Origin: Amnimonas aquatica
Lineage (GTDB): Bacteria; Pseudomonadota; Gammaproteobacteria; Pseudomonadales; Moraxellaceae
NCBI RefSeq assembly: GCF_002943415.1
Contig: NZ_PTQZ01000062.1
Coordinates: forward strand, 565-8,244
Direction: 5' to 3'
Length of the DNA stretch: 7,680 bases
This document shows positions 1 through 6,727 of this stretch, piece after piece; within the stretch, counting starts at the first letter, position 1, and each line of letters opens with the position of its first letter. The notes beneath the pieces are model-generated. The model saw only the letters and a list, made by a program, of their open reading frames with translations, was not told the DNA's origin and did not search any database. The position numbers and the translations under genes were made by a program.

Positions 1-175
1 CGGCCAGTGCATTGTCATAGCTGTCGCCCTTGCTGCCCACCGAAGGCTCGATACCGGCCTCGGCCAAACGCTCCGTATAGCTGATGGAGACATATTGGCT
101 GCCCCTGTCGCTGTGATGAATCAGATCGCCTGAACGGTCGAAGCGACGGGCATGCAAGGCCTGCTCCAGCGCATC
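1..175 (-). pseudogene. IS3-family transposase (OrfB) fragment
   Basis: Read on the minus strand, 175 down to 1 encodes 58 codons of an rve/DDE integrase core. Visible are the block H20-H21-S22-D23-R24-G25-S26-Q27-Y28, which holds the second catalytic Asp, and the conserved G47-S-K-G-D-S-Y-D-N-A-L-A run that normally precedes the catalytic Glu, which would lie just past the left edge. The codon before the first homologous residue is an in-frame TAG (178-176), where intact members continue. The N-terminal half with the HTH domain and first Asp is therefore absent: this copy is broken, and its remaining C-terminus lies outside the window. No terminal inverted repeat can be assigned. Family assignment is firm from the motifs; the IS subgroup is not determined. 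Confidence 0.85.
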
Positions 176-290
176 CTACGTATCGCCAATCAGTTGACCA
201 CAGTTTGCCAATCTTACTGACCTCGCTTTTTCATTGACACTGACCACAGCCGCCGCAGGATTTGACCAGTTTGGGTCAGAATTTGTAGGG
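176..290. other. Non-coding strip between the IS3 remnant and the kinase gene, with repeated TGACC/GGTCA words
   Basis: No convincing gene or terminator is seen here. The word TGACCACAG occurs twice as a direct repeat (195-203 and 241-249). Related TGACC/GGTCA words recur at 218-222, 263-267, 274-278 and 289-293, the first two as TGACC and the others as GGTCA. TGACC at 263-267 and GGTCA at 274-278 form an inverted pair. Repeats of this sort at a transposase break point resemble the multiply repeated ends of some insertion sequences, for example the IS21 family, but no transposase of that kind is present. The identity is inference only. Confidence 0.4.
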
Positions 291-1676
291 TCAGTTGCCC
301 CCTACAGTCGGCAGCCTAATGGTAAATCGTGTCATCCCTTCTTGAGAGCTGACTTCAATGCTTCCTTGATGGGCCATCACGATGGAGCGCGTGATGGCTA
401 GTCCGAGTCCGACCCCTTCTTCTGTACGCTGACGCGCGCCATCTACTCGATAGAAGCGCTCGAACAAATGCGGTAGATGCTGTTCGGGAATGGTGTCGCC
501 CGTATTCTGGACGGTGAGGCAGGCGTCGTGTTCCTGAGTGGAAATAACCACACTGATGACCGTATCCGGGTAGGCATGGCGCACAGCATTGGACACCAGG
601 TTGCTGATCACACGGCGCAACATCAGAGCATCTCCCATGACCACCGCCTGCCCACTGGCTTGCAGGATGAGGGACTTGTCGGCGGCCAGGGCCTCATAGA
701 ACTCCAGCACGGCCGTGACTTCGCTGGCCAGTTGCACGGCTTCCCGATGAGGCATGATCAGGCCGTTGTCGGCCTTGGCCAGGAACAACATGTCGCTGAT
801 CATGCGCGCCAGACGCTCGAACTCCTCCAGATTGGAGTACAGCACCTCGCGGTAGTCCTCATCCGAGCGCGGCTTGGACAGCAGCACCTGCGTCTGCGTC
901 ATGAGGTTGTTGACTGGAGTCCGCAGCTCGTGTGCCAGATCCGAGGAAAAAGCCGAGAGACGGTCCAGGGAGTCGCTCAGGCGATCCAGCATGGCGTTGA
1001 AGGCGCTGGCCAGCGTCTCCAGCTCCACCGGCACGGTCGTCGTGGACAGCCGATCCTGCAGATGCCTGGCGGAGATGCCTTCGGCGACCACGGCCATACG
1101 CTGCAGCGGCATCAGGCCACGTCGGACGGCCAGCCAGCCCAGCGCGACCATGAGCACCAGCCCACCGACACCGATCAGGAACAGCTCGCGCTCGAAAGCG
1201 CGGAGGAAGACTTCATGATGCAAGGTGTTGATGGCGATGCCTACACGCCAGCGATGCTCAGGTCCCGCCACATCGACCACGGCCAGTCGGTAGTCATGTT
1301 CGCCATCCGACCAGGCTTGCAAAGTCGCGCCTGGGGTCACTGTCTGCAGCGCTGCCAGCGGCAGCCCATCGTGACCTGACGCGAATACCTCCTGGCCATG
1401 GTCATCCTGCACCCGCACCACCAGATCATGGTGTCCGACCAGCGCACTGGCGAGTTGCCGGCGTATGCGCGCCTCGTCGCTTTCGGTAGCCGGACTCAAC
1501 AGGATGTTGCTGATCAATTCCAGCTTGCCGGACACGGCCGCCCGGTCTTGCTCGGCAAAATGCCGATTGACCGATACCTGAATCACCAGCCCCATGACCA
1601 CAAACACCAGCGCGGCCAGCAGCGTGAAGAGCATGCTGGTGCGCGCGGTGATGGAGTCAGGTAGCAGACGCATCAT
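291..1676 (-). CDS. copS: Heavy-metal (copper) sensor histidine kinase, CusS/CopS type
   Basis: Inner-membrane sensor that would detect periplasmic metal, autophosphorylate and pass phosphate to the adjacent regulator. With the chosen start it has 461 residues: TM1 about 16-36, a periplasmic loop of about 125 residues, TM2 about 164-184, and a HAMP linker to about 238. The H-box D-L-A-H-E-L-R-T-P has phospho-acceptor H249. The N-box contains N359 and N363. The degenerate G1 region N-T-G-D (391-394), the F-box-like [10 protein letters not shown] (404-413) and the glycine-rich G421-x-G-x-G425 follow; this set is typical of heavy-metal sensors. The start at 1676 is preferred over an ATG at 1697 because TGGAGG (1691-1686) lies 9 nt upstream and M-R-L-L-P-D-S is a usual N-terminus. 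It overlaps the regulator by 20 nt, so coupled translation is likely. Copper, rather than silver, cadmium or zinc, is inferred from the divergent operon. Catalytic residues look intact. Confidence 0.9.
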   Translation of the reverse strand: MMRLLPDSITARTSMLFTLLAALVFVVMGLVIQVSVNRHFAEQDRAAVSGKLELISNILLSPATESDEARIRRQLASALVGHHDLVVRVQDDHGQEVFASGHDGLPLAALQTVTPGATLQAWSDGEHDYRLAVVDVAGPEHRWRVGIAINTLHHEVFLRAFERELFLIGVGGLVLMVALGWLAVRRGLMPLQRMAVVAEGISARHLQDRLSTTTVPVELETLASAFNAMLDRLSDSLDRLSAFSSDLAHELRTPVNNLMTQTQVLLSKPRSDEDYREVLYSNLEEFERLARMISDMLFLAKADNGLIMPHREAVQLASEVTAVLEFYEALAADKSLILQASGQAVVMGDALMLRRVISNLVSNAVRHAYPDTVISVVISTQEHDACLTVQNTGDTIPEQHLPHLFERFYRVDGARQRTEEGVGLGLAITRSIVMAHQGSIEVSSQEGMTRFTIRLPTVGGN

Positions 1677-2349
1677 CTGCAGGAGCCTCCAGTACATAGC
1701 CCATGCCCCGAAGCGTGTTGATCAGCTTGGTGTCGAAACCGGTATCGACCTTGGTGCGCAGACGTTTGATGGCCACTTCGACCACGTTGGTGTCACTGTC
1801 GAAGTTCATATCCCAGACCTGGGAGGCGATCAGAGAGCGTGGCAGCACTTCGCCTTGGCGGCGCATCAGCAGCTCCAGCAGCGCGAACTCCTTGGCGGTG
1901 AGGTCGATGCGGCGACCAGCCCGGATGGCGCGGCGGCGCAGCAGGTCCAGCTCCAGATCGGCGACTTTGAGCGTGTCGGTGTCACGCGAGCGACCACGGC
2001 GCAGCAGGGTGCGCACACGGGCCAGCAGCTCGGCAAACGCAAAGGGTTTGACGAGATAGTCGTCAGCACCCAGCTCAAGACCCTTGACGCGATCCTCCAC
2101 CTGGTCGCGTGCGGTGAGAAAAAGCACCGGCATCGACAGCCCCGCCTTGCGGATACCTGCCAGCACCTGCCAACCCGTGATCTCGGACAGCATGACATCA
2201 AGGATGACCAGATCGTAGTCACCCGTCAGCGCCTGGTGATGCCCGCTCAGGCCGTCGGTCACCCAATCGGTGCTATAGCCCGCCTCGGTGAGTCCCTTTT
2301 TGAGGTACTCGCCGGTCTTGGCCTCATCTTCAACCAGCAGGATTTTCAC
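1657..2349 (-). CDS. copR: OmpR-family heavy-metal (copper) response regulator, CusR/CopR type
   Basis: Cytoplasmic DNA-binding regulator of 230 residues, the normal family length. The receiver domain (1 to about 115) has acidic E7-D8, phospho-acceptor D51 in V-I-L-D-V-M-L, T79 and K101 in the V-K-P-F motif. The winged-helix output domain (about 128-220) ends with the typical G-M-G-Y-V-L-E block. The gene starts with GTG at 2349, giving M-K-I-L-L-V-E-D-E; a purine-rich AGAGAGGGGG run ends 5 nt upstream, and no in-frame ATG would preserve the first beta strand. It is the first gene of the minus-strand pair and overlaps the kinase gene. It probably activates its own operon and the divergent copper operon through the inverted repeat at 2416-2429, which sits over the likely -35 of its own promoter. 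Copper specificity is inferred from the neighbours. Confidence 0.92.
   Translation of the reverse strand: MKILLVEDEAKTGEYLKKGLTEAGYSTDWVTDGLSGHHQALTGDYDLVILDVMLSEITGWQVLAGIRKAGLSMPVLFLTARDQVEDRVKGLELGADDYLVKPFAFAELLARVRTLLRRGRSRDTDTLKVADLELDLLRRRAIRAGRRIDLTAKEFALLELLMRRQGEVLPRSLIASQVWDMNFDSDTNVVEVAIKRLRTKVDTGFDTKLINTLRGMGYVLEAPADDASAT
1686..1691 (-). promoter_or_regulatory. Ribosome binding site deciding the kinase start
   Basis: The minus strand reads TGGAGG from 1691 to 1686, 9 nt before ATG at 1676 (a second ATG follows at 1673). The upstream alternative ATG at 1697 lies before this site and has no comparable Shine-Dalgarno sequence. The site lies within the last codons of the regulator gene. 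Confidence 0.55.
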
Positions 2350-2401
2350 ATCCGCCCCCTCTCTGCAGCTTGCTCTGATGGAACACTAGCGGGTTTGCGC
2401 A

Positions 2402-2430
2402 AGATTAAGTCAGGCTGACAAAAATGTAAT
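2402..2430. promoter_or_regulatory. Probable CopR/CusR-type operator overlapping the regulator promoter
   Basis: TGACA (2416-2420) and TGTAA (2425-2429) form an inverted repeat with one mismatch around an AAAA spacer, the interrupted form bound by heavy-metal OmpR-type regulators. Read on the minus strand, ATTACA (2430-2425) and TAATCT (2407-2402) are separated by exactly 17 nt and could be the -35 and -10 elements of the regulator operon, so the box would cover the -35. GTCA-GGC-TGAC (2409-2419) is a second perfect inverted repeat that partly overlaps the box. A plus-strand -10 is unclear; CATGAT at 2464-2469 is the best candidate and it is weak. Operator identity is inferred from form and position. 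Confidence 0.5.
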
Positions 2431-2564
2431 CTTGAGGTCAGGTTGCTGTCCTGATGTCAGTCGCATGATGACCCCATCAAATGTTCGTGATGGGGTTATG
2501 CATGCCGTCGTTCATGTCGTCTCAGACCAAGCCATCCGGCGCTTCAGCGCGGGGTCGCCATGGC

Positions 2565-4199
2565 ATGCGTCTGCTGCCGGCTGGGATCGTGCTGGTGCTG
2601 GCAGGTTGCGCCTCTCTGCCTGCTGACCGTGGACTGGCGAACGTCAACGAGCTGGTCAAGGCACGAGATCCTGGCCTGGCAGCCAAGCCCACCAGCATGC
2701 GGGCGCAAGACAAGGATCTGAACCAGCAGGTCGATACCTTGTTGGCGCAGCCGCTGACGGCGGAGCGTGCGGTTGGCGTGGCCTTGCTGCGCAACCCCAG
2801 GGTACGTCTGGAGTATGCCCGGCTGGGTCTAAACCAGGCGGACTGGGTGGAGGCCAGCCGATTATCCAATCCGGTCTTGTCGTTTTCAGCCATGAACTCC
2901 AACGTCAGCGGCGATGCGACCAAGCTGGGCTACGGCCTGGCGCAGAACTTCACCGATCTTCTGTTTATCCGCAGCCGCAGTCGGCTGGCAAAAGCCGAGC
3001 TGATTCGCCTGCAGGCTGAGACCGCCCTGTCTTTGCAGGAGCTGGCTGCGGACGTGAACGAGGCCTATTTCGAGGCTGTTGGCAGCGCCCAGATCGCGCA
3101 GATGCGCACTGTCATTGCCAAGGCCACTCGTACCTCTGCGGACCTCGCCAAACGTTTTCATGACGCCGGCAACATCAATGCGCTGGAACTGGCACGCGAA
3201 CAGGCGGCGGCTGAGCAGGCCGAGCTGGATCAGGAGGCCGCGCAGGCTGAAGCGGAGTCGGCGCGAGTGACGCTCAATACCTTGATTGGGCTCGCCACCA
3301 ACAAGTCGTGGCAACTGGATGCACGTCTTCCGTTGCCGGTGTCGGATGAGTCATCGGCACAGGAGCTGATTGATCTTGGCTTGAAGCAGCGCCTTGATTT
3401 GGTCGCCGAACGTATGCGAGTCGAGCGCTCGGATGATGTTCTGGGTCTGGCCAAGACGCTGCGCTGGATACCTTTCCTGGAAGTCGGCATTGCCGGAGAG
3501 CGTGACTCTGACCGCTCCCGCTCACTCGGCCCGACCGTTGCGCTGGAGCTGCCGCTGTTTGGCAAGTCGGGCAGTGGTGTTCTGCGCGCAGAAGCCTTGC
3601 AGGAGCAGTCCAGGGCCAATGTCGCCCTGCTTGAGGGCGAGGTTGCCAACGGCATTTCCAAAGCCTATGCGCGTATGGTTTCCGCCCGGACACGTGTCCT
3701 GCGCCATCAGCGCGGGCTCATCCCGCAGCGCGAGGCCATCGTGGCCCGGACGCAGGAGCTGCAGAACTACATGATCGTGGGGCAGTTCGAGCTGCTGCTG
3801 GCCAAGCGTGAGGAATACAACGCTTACGAGGGCTACCTGGCGGCCTTGCGCGATTACTGGAAGTCGCGCGTGGATCTGGCCCGGGCGGTGGGCGGTGCGT
3901 TGCCCAGCGACACCCACATCGGCGAGCTCAGCATCAGTCCAATCATGCTGCCGGAGGCTGCCTCTGCCGGTACGGGGCATGCTGGTCACAACATGCCGGC
4001 GATGGAAGGCATGGACCACAGCCAGGATGGCGCCTCTGCGCCACTGAATCAGCCTGCCATGACCAGTCATGACATGAGCAACATGGGCGAGATGAGTGGC
4101 ATGGACCACAGCGGAATGACCGGCATGGAGGCTACGGACTCAACCGTAACTCCTGCACCTGAAGCAGCACCCACGACATCGCCTCACCAAGGTCATTGA
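2565..4199 (+). CDS. TolC-family outer-membrane lipoprotein with Met/His-rich C-terminal tail
   Basis: Outer-membrane channel protein of the RND-type outer membrane factor family (two OEP repeats). With the start at 2565 it has 544 residues. A short lipoprotein signal ends in the lipobox L12-A-G-C15. The first OEP repeat lies about 65-265 and the second about 285-455, with long Ala/Glu/Gln-rich helices typical of the periplasmic barrel. The frame is open back to 2481, and ATGs at 2481, 2490, 2502 and 2514 are alternatives. 2565 was chosen because M-R-L-L-P leads straight into the hydrophobic core, although the signal is short and the GGGG at 2551-2554 is a weak ribosome site. The last 72 residues (473-544) are an extension with 10 Met and 6 His, including two G-M-D-H-S motifs. 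TolC termini face the periplasm, so the tail probably binds Cu(I) there. No CusA- or CusB-like partner lies in the window. First gene of the plus-strand operon. Confidence 0.88.
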   Translation: MRLLPAGIVLVLAGCASLPADRGLANVNELVKARDPGLAAKPTSMRAQDKDLNQQVDTLLAQPLTAERAVGVALLRNPRVRLEYARLGLNQADWVEASRLSNPVLSFSAMNSNVSGDATKLGYGLAQNFTDLLFIRSRSRLAKAELIRLQAETALSLQELAADVNEAYFEAVGSAQIAQMRTVIAKATRTSADLAKRFHDAGNINALELAREQAAAEQAELDQEAAQAEAESARVTLNTLIGLATNKSWQLDARLPLPVSDESSAQELIDLGLKQRLDLVAERMRVERSDDVLGLAKTLRWIPFLEVGIAGERDSDRSRSLGPTVALELPLFGKSGSGVLRAEALQEQSRANVALLEGEVANGISKAYARMVSARTRVLRHQRGLIPQREAIVARTQELQNYMIVGQFELLLAKREEYNAYEGYLAALRDYWKSRVDLARAVGGALPSDTHIGELSISPIMLPEAASAGTGHAGHNMPAMEGMDHSQDGASAPLNQPAMTSHDMSNMGEMSGMDHSGMTGMEATDSTVTPAPEAAPTTSPHQGH

Positions 4200-4225
4200 A
4201 AACCTCTTCACAACGACGGAATCCT

Positions 4226-4231
4226 AAGGAG
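4226..4231 (+). promoter_or_regulatory. Strong ribosome binding site of the Met/His-rich protein
   Basis: AAGGAG lies 7 nt before ATG at 4239, in the only sizeable gap between the TolC gene and its downstream neighbours. It is the best Shine-Dalgarno match in the operon, which suggests the small protein may be made in larger amounts. No terminator-like hairpin is seen in this 39-nt gap. Confidence 0.5.
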
Positions 4232-4238
4232 CTACATC

Positions 4239-4655
4239 ATGAAAATCGCATACCGCACCACCCTCATTGCCGGGCTGCTGCTGGCTGCCCAGAGCGCTTT
4301 TGCTCATGATCCCGCCATGCATGCGGCTGAAGCGGCGGCGGCCAAGGCCGGTCCGAACTGTGCCGCCATGGCCAAAATGGACATGGCGAAGATGGACATG
4401 AATGACCCGGTCATGAAGGCCATGCACATGAAGTGCATGAACACGAAGAAGCCGGCTGACGGGAAGGCGGTACCCATGGACCACAGCACGATGCAGGGCA
4501 TGGACCATAGCAAGATGCCCGGCATGAGCGACAGCACATCGAAGGCACCTGCTGACAAGGCGGCGCCGATGGATCACAGCACGATGAAAGGTATGGACAG
4601 CAACACGCCTGGCATGAGCCATGGCATGACGATGCCGGAGCACGGAGGTCACTAA
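4239..4655 (+). CDS. Small secreted Met/His-rich putative copper-binding protein
   Basis: A 138-residue protein with a clear Sec signal peptide: K2 and R6, a hydrophobic core at about 9-19, and an A-F-A cleavage site before H23. The predicted mature chain of 116 residues has 21 Met, 9 His and two Cys (C41, C66). It begins H-D-P-A-M-H, a possible N-terminal Cu(II) site. The segment 44-67 is a run of M-x-M and M-x-x-M spacings suited to Cu(I). The second half carries two imperfect repeats around P-M-D-H-S-T-M-x-G-M-D. It has no enzyme motif and most likely sequesters or hands over copper in the periplasm. Function is inferred from composition and context; it does not match a named domain that I recognise. 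Its stop overlaps the next start by one base (TAATG). Confidence 0.85.
   Translation: MKIAYRTTLIAGLLLAAQSAFAHDPAMHAAEAAAAKAGPNCAAMAKMDMAKMDMNDPVMKAMHMKCMNTKKPADGKAVPMDHSTMQGMDHSKMPGMSDSTSKAPADKAAPMDHSTMKGMDSNTPGMSHGMTMPEHGGH
4452..4598 (+). repeat. Internal imperfect direct repeat in the Met/His-rich gene
   Basis: Bases 4452-4505 and 4548-4598 encode matching segments, residues 72-89 and 104-120. Both follow the pattern P-A-D, then G/K-K/A-A-rich, then P-M-D-H-S-T-M-(Q/K)-G-M-D. The offset is 96 bp at the starts, and one codon is missing from the second copy. The intervening part holds a further M-D-H-S-K-M-P-G-M copy. This looks like growth of a metal-binding array by tandem duplication. 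Confidence 0.7.
4644..4649 (+). promoter_or_regulatory. Ribosome binding site of the multicopper oxidase inside the preceding gene
   Basis: GGAGGT lies 5 nt before ATG at 4655 and is read as the Gly-Gly codons near the end of the small Met/His-rich protein. Together with the TAATG stop/start overlap it supports translational coupling of the two genes and fixes the oxidase start. Confidence 0.6.
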
Positions 4656-6124
4656 TGCTTTCTCGACGCGATTTGCTGCAGTGGGTTGGTGTGGGCGGCG
4701 TCGGCCTGCTGGCTGGGGCTGCACGTAATGCCTCAGCCCAGCCCATGAGCCATGACATGTCCAGCATGCCGGGTATGGCAGGCATGGAAGGTATGCAAGG
4801 CATGCAGATGCCCAGTGCACCTGCTGTTGCCAGCCCCGCCAAGGTCAAGCGGCACCCGCAAGGCTATCTGCCGGTACGCACGCTCAATGGTTGGACGCTG
4901 CCCTACAAAATGAATGGCGGGGTCAAGGAGTTCCACCTGGTCGCCGAGGAGATCGAGCACGAATTCGCGCCGGGCTCACGAGCGAAGTGCTGGGGTTATA
5001 ACGGCACCACGCCAGGCCCGACCATCGAGGTGGTCGAGGGTGACCGCGTGCGCATCTTCGTGACCAATCGACTCGGCGAGCCCACCAGTGTGCATTGGCA
5101 TGGCATTGATCTGCCGTCCGGTTTCGATGGCGTGGCAGGCCTCAACCAGCCCGCCATTGGCGTTGGCGAAACCTATGTCTACGAGTTCACGCTCAGGCAG
5201 CATGGCACTCACATGTACCACCCGCATGCGGACGAGATGACCCAGATGGCCTTCGGCATGATGGGCCTGTTCATCATCCACCCCAAGGCGGGCGAAGAGG
5301 TGCCCGTGGATAGGGACTACGCCTTCCTGTTGCACAACTGGGCGTTGCATCCTGGCACCTATCGGCCAGACCCCTCCGTGATGCAGGATTTCGACCTTTG
5401 GTCTTTCAACAGCAAAGTCTTCCCGGCGATTGATCCCCTGGTCATGCGGACCGGCGAGCGTATGCGTATTCGTATAGGCAACCTGTCGATGTGGAACCAT
5501 CCCATTCATCTGCACAGCAATCCCTTCTGGGTCACCGGCAGTGATGCGGGGCGCTGGCCAAAGGCCCAATGGCGCAGAGAAGTGACCGAGATCGTCGGCG
5601 TGGGCCAGATGCGCGATATCGAGTTTGTGGCCACCGAGCCGGGTGACTGGGCACTGCACTGTCACATGGCTCACCACACCATGGGCCCGATGGGGCATGG
5701 GATACCCAACCCGGCCGGGGTCGATCAGTCCGGCGTCGAGGCCGAGATTCGCAAGATGCTACCGGGTTATGGCGCGATGGGGCGCAATGGCATGAGCGAG
5801 CACAGCGGTCACGTCGCCATGGGCCTCAAGGGGCCGGAGAACACACTGCCGATGATGGCGGGCGAAGGACAGTTTGGTCCCATCGAAATGGGTGGAATGT
5901 TCACCGTGGTCAAGGTGCGCGATGACCAGCGGACCAATGACTTCACTGACCCCGGCTGGTATCGCTACCCCAAGGACAAGATTGCCCGGCGTGTCAGCAA
6001 GAGTCCCGACTTTGGTCAGCCCACGCGCCGCAATCCCTATGGCGCACCCGCCCGGAAACCATCTACCGCACCGGAGAGCATGCCCGATATGCCGGGCATG
6101 GATCACTCAAGCCATGGCGGCTGA
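4655..6124 (+). CDS. Tat-exported two-domain multicopper oxidase (periplasmic copper oxidase)
   Basis: A 489-residue enzyme expected to oxidise Cu(I) to Cu(II) in the periplasm, with O2 as acceptor. A Tat signal with S3-R4-R5-D-L-L and a hydrophobic stretch ends near A-S-A28. A Met-rich arm (31-52, 8 Met) follows. All copper ligands are visible: H147-W-H149-G, H189-P-H191, H282-P-I-H285-L-H287 and H335-C336-H337 with H341 and axial M346. T1 ligands are therefore H282, C336, H341 and M346, and the other eight His form the trinuclear site. The usual middle cupredoxin domain is missing. Domain 1 (about 90-215) has no T1 Cys, so the layout is that of a two-domain oxidase with T1 in the second domain, probably a trimer. 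A long Met-containing loop (about 347-410) separates M346 from the last strand, and the C-terminus ends in another Met/His tail (476-487). Substrate is inferred from context; a laccase-like activity is possible. Confidence 0.92.
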   Translation: MLSRRDLLQWVGVGGVGLLAGAARNASAQPMSHDMSSMPGMAGMEGMQGMQMPSAPAVASPAKVKRHPQGYLPVRTLNGWTLPYKMNGGVKEFHLVAEEIEHEFAPGSRAKCWGYNGTTPGPTIEVVEGDRVRIFVTNRLGEPTSVHWHGIDLPSGFDGVAGLNQPAIGVGETYVYEFTLRQHGTHMYHPHADEMTQMAFGMMGLFIIHPKAGEEVPVDRDYAFLLHNWALHPGTYRPDPSVMQDFDLWSFNSKVFPAIDPLVMRTGERMRIRIGNLSMWNHPIHLHSNPFWVTGSDAGRWPKAQWRREVTEIVGVGQMRDIEFVATEPGDWALHCHMAHHTMGPMGHGIPNPAGVDQSGVEAEIRKMLPGYGAMGRNGMSEHSGHVAMGLKGPENTLPMMAGEGQFGPIEMGGMFTVVKVRDDQRTNDFTDPGWYRYPKDKIARRVSKSPDFGQPTRRNPYGAPARKPSTAPESMPDMPGMDHSSHGG

Positions 6125-6139
6125 ACCAAGAGTTGACTC

Positions 6140-6727
6140 ATGAAAACGCTGAAGATCTTGCTGGGACTGGGCGCGCTGGGTGCGCTTGCAGGGCTGGGCT
6201 TTCTCTACTCTGGCATCTACTCCATGGGGGCAGATGACGAACACACCAAGCCGGTTTATTGGGCGCTGGAGACCTTGCGTGAGCGTTCGATTGCCGTGCG
6301 CAGCAAAGACATTGCCGTACCGCCTCTCGATGACCCTCAGATGCTGCTCAGTGGGGGCGCAGACTACAATGACATGTGCGCGGGCTGCCATCTCAAGCCC
6401 GGCGTGAAAAGCTCTGACATGGCCATGGGTTTGTATCCGCAGCCGCCTAATCTGGCGAAGGGTGCCGCTGAGCATGGCCATGAAGGTGATGATCATGGCG
6501 ATGCGGCAGCCAGTGCTGCCCGCCAGTTCTGGATCATCAAGCATGGCATCAAAGCCTCTGGCATGCCGGCCTGGGGCAAAACCCATTATGATGCCAGGAT
6601 CTGGGCCATGGTGGCCTTCCTGCAGAAGTTGCCGCAGCTTGATGAGACCCAGTATCAGATTTTGACAGCCCGCGCGGAACCCATGACCGGTCACGCAGGG
6701 CATACCGAGGAAGGCATGGCACCATGA
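6140..6727 (+). CDS. Membrane-anchored monohaem c-type cytochrome with His-rich loop
   Basis: A 195-residue protein whose N-terminal hydrophobic segment (about 5-25) serves as an uncleaved anchor or a signal, with the remainder in the periplasm. The haem c site is C80-A-G-C83-H84, and the likely distal ligand is M142 in K-A-S-G-M-P-A-W-G. The fold fits the small class I / cbb3-type cytochrome c domain (about 70-165). Between the haem-attachment motif and M142 is a His/Asp-rich insert, E111-H-G-H-E-G-D-D-H-G-D121, and the C-terminus has a further Met/His stretch (182-193). Both could bind metal. AAGAG lies 7 nt upstream of the start, 15 nt after the oxidase stop. It overlaps the next gene by 4 nt. 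It probably passes electrons between the copper-handling proteins and the respiratory chain; direction and partner are inference. Confidence 0.88.
   Translation: MKTLKILLGLGALGALAGLGFLYSGIYSMGADDEHTKPVYWALETLRERSIAVRSKDIAVPPLDDPQMLLSGGADYNDMCAGCHLKPGVKSSDMAMGLYPQPPNLAKGAAEHGHEGDDHGDAAASAARQFWIIKHGIKASGMPAWGKTHYDARIWAMVAFLQKLPQLDETQYQILTARAEPMTGHAGHTEEGMAP

Noticed and set aside
285..305. Hairpin at the end of the kinase gene as a transcription terminator
   Set aside because: The stem is only 6 bp with a 9-nt loop, and no T-run follows on the minus strand.
477..1379. Long plus-strand open frame of 300 codons opposite the kinase gene
   Set aside because: It is antisense to a complete histidine kinase with all motifs in place; the His/Gln/Gly-rich translation has no domain and reflects the GC-rich third-position pattern.
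2394..2403. Palindrome TTGCGCAA (2395-2402) as an operator
   Set aside because: It is perfect but short, occurs once, and lies downstream of the proposed regulator -10; nothing links it to a known regulator.
1594..2418. Plus-strand open frame of 274 codons opposite the regulator gene
   Set aside because: Shadow of the response regulator; it shows no motif, and the opposite strand has a full receiver and winged-helix domain.
2432..2626. Short plus-strand frame before the TolC gene that could be a leader peptide
   Set aside because: It overlaps the TolC signal sequence in another frame, lacks a ribosome site and has no leader-like features.
3981..4598. Repeated ATGGACCACAGC words as a CRISPR or DNA-level repeat array
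   Set aside because: The copies are irregularly spaced and in frame within coding sequence; they are explained by the repeated M-D-H-S peptide motif.
4976..5698. Minus-strand open frame of 240 codons opposite the oxidase
   Set aside because: Antisense to the core of the multicopper oxidase, whose copper ligands are all on the plus strand; the His-rich translation is a by-product of CAT/ATG complementarity.
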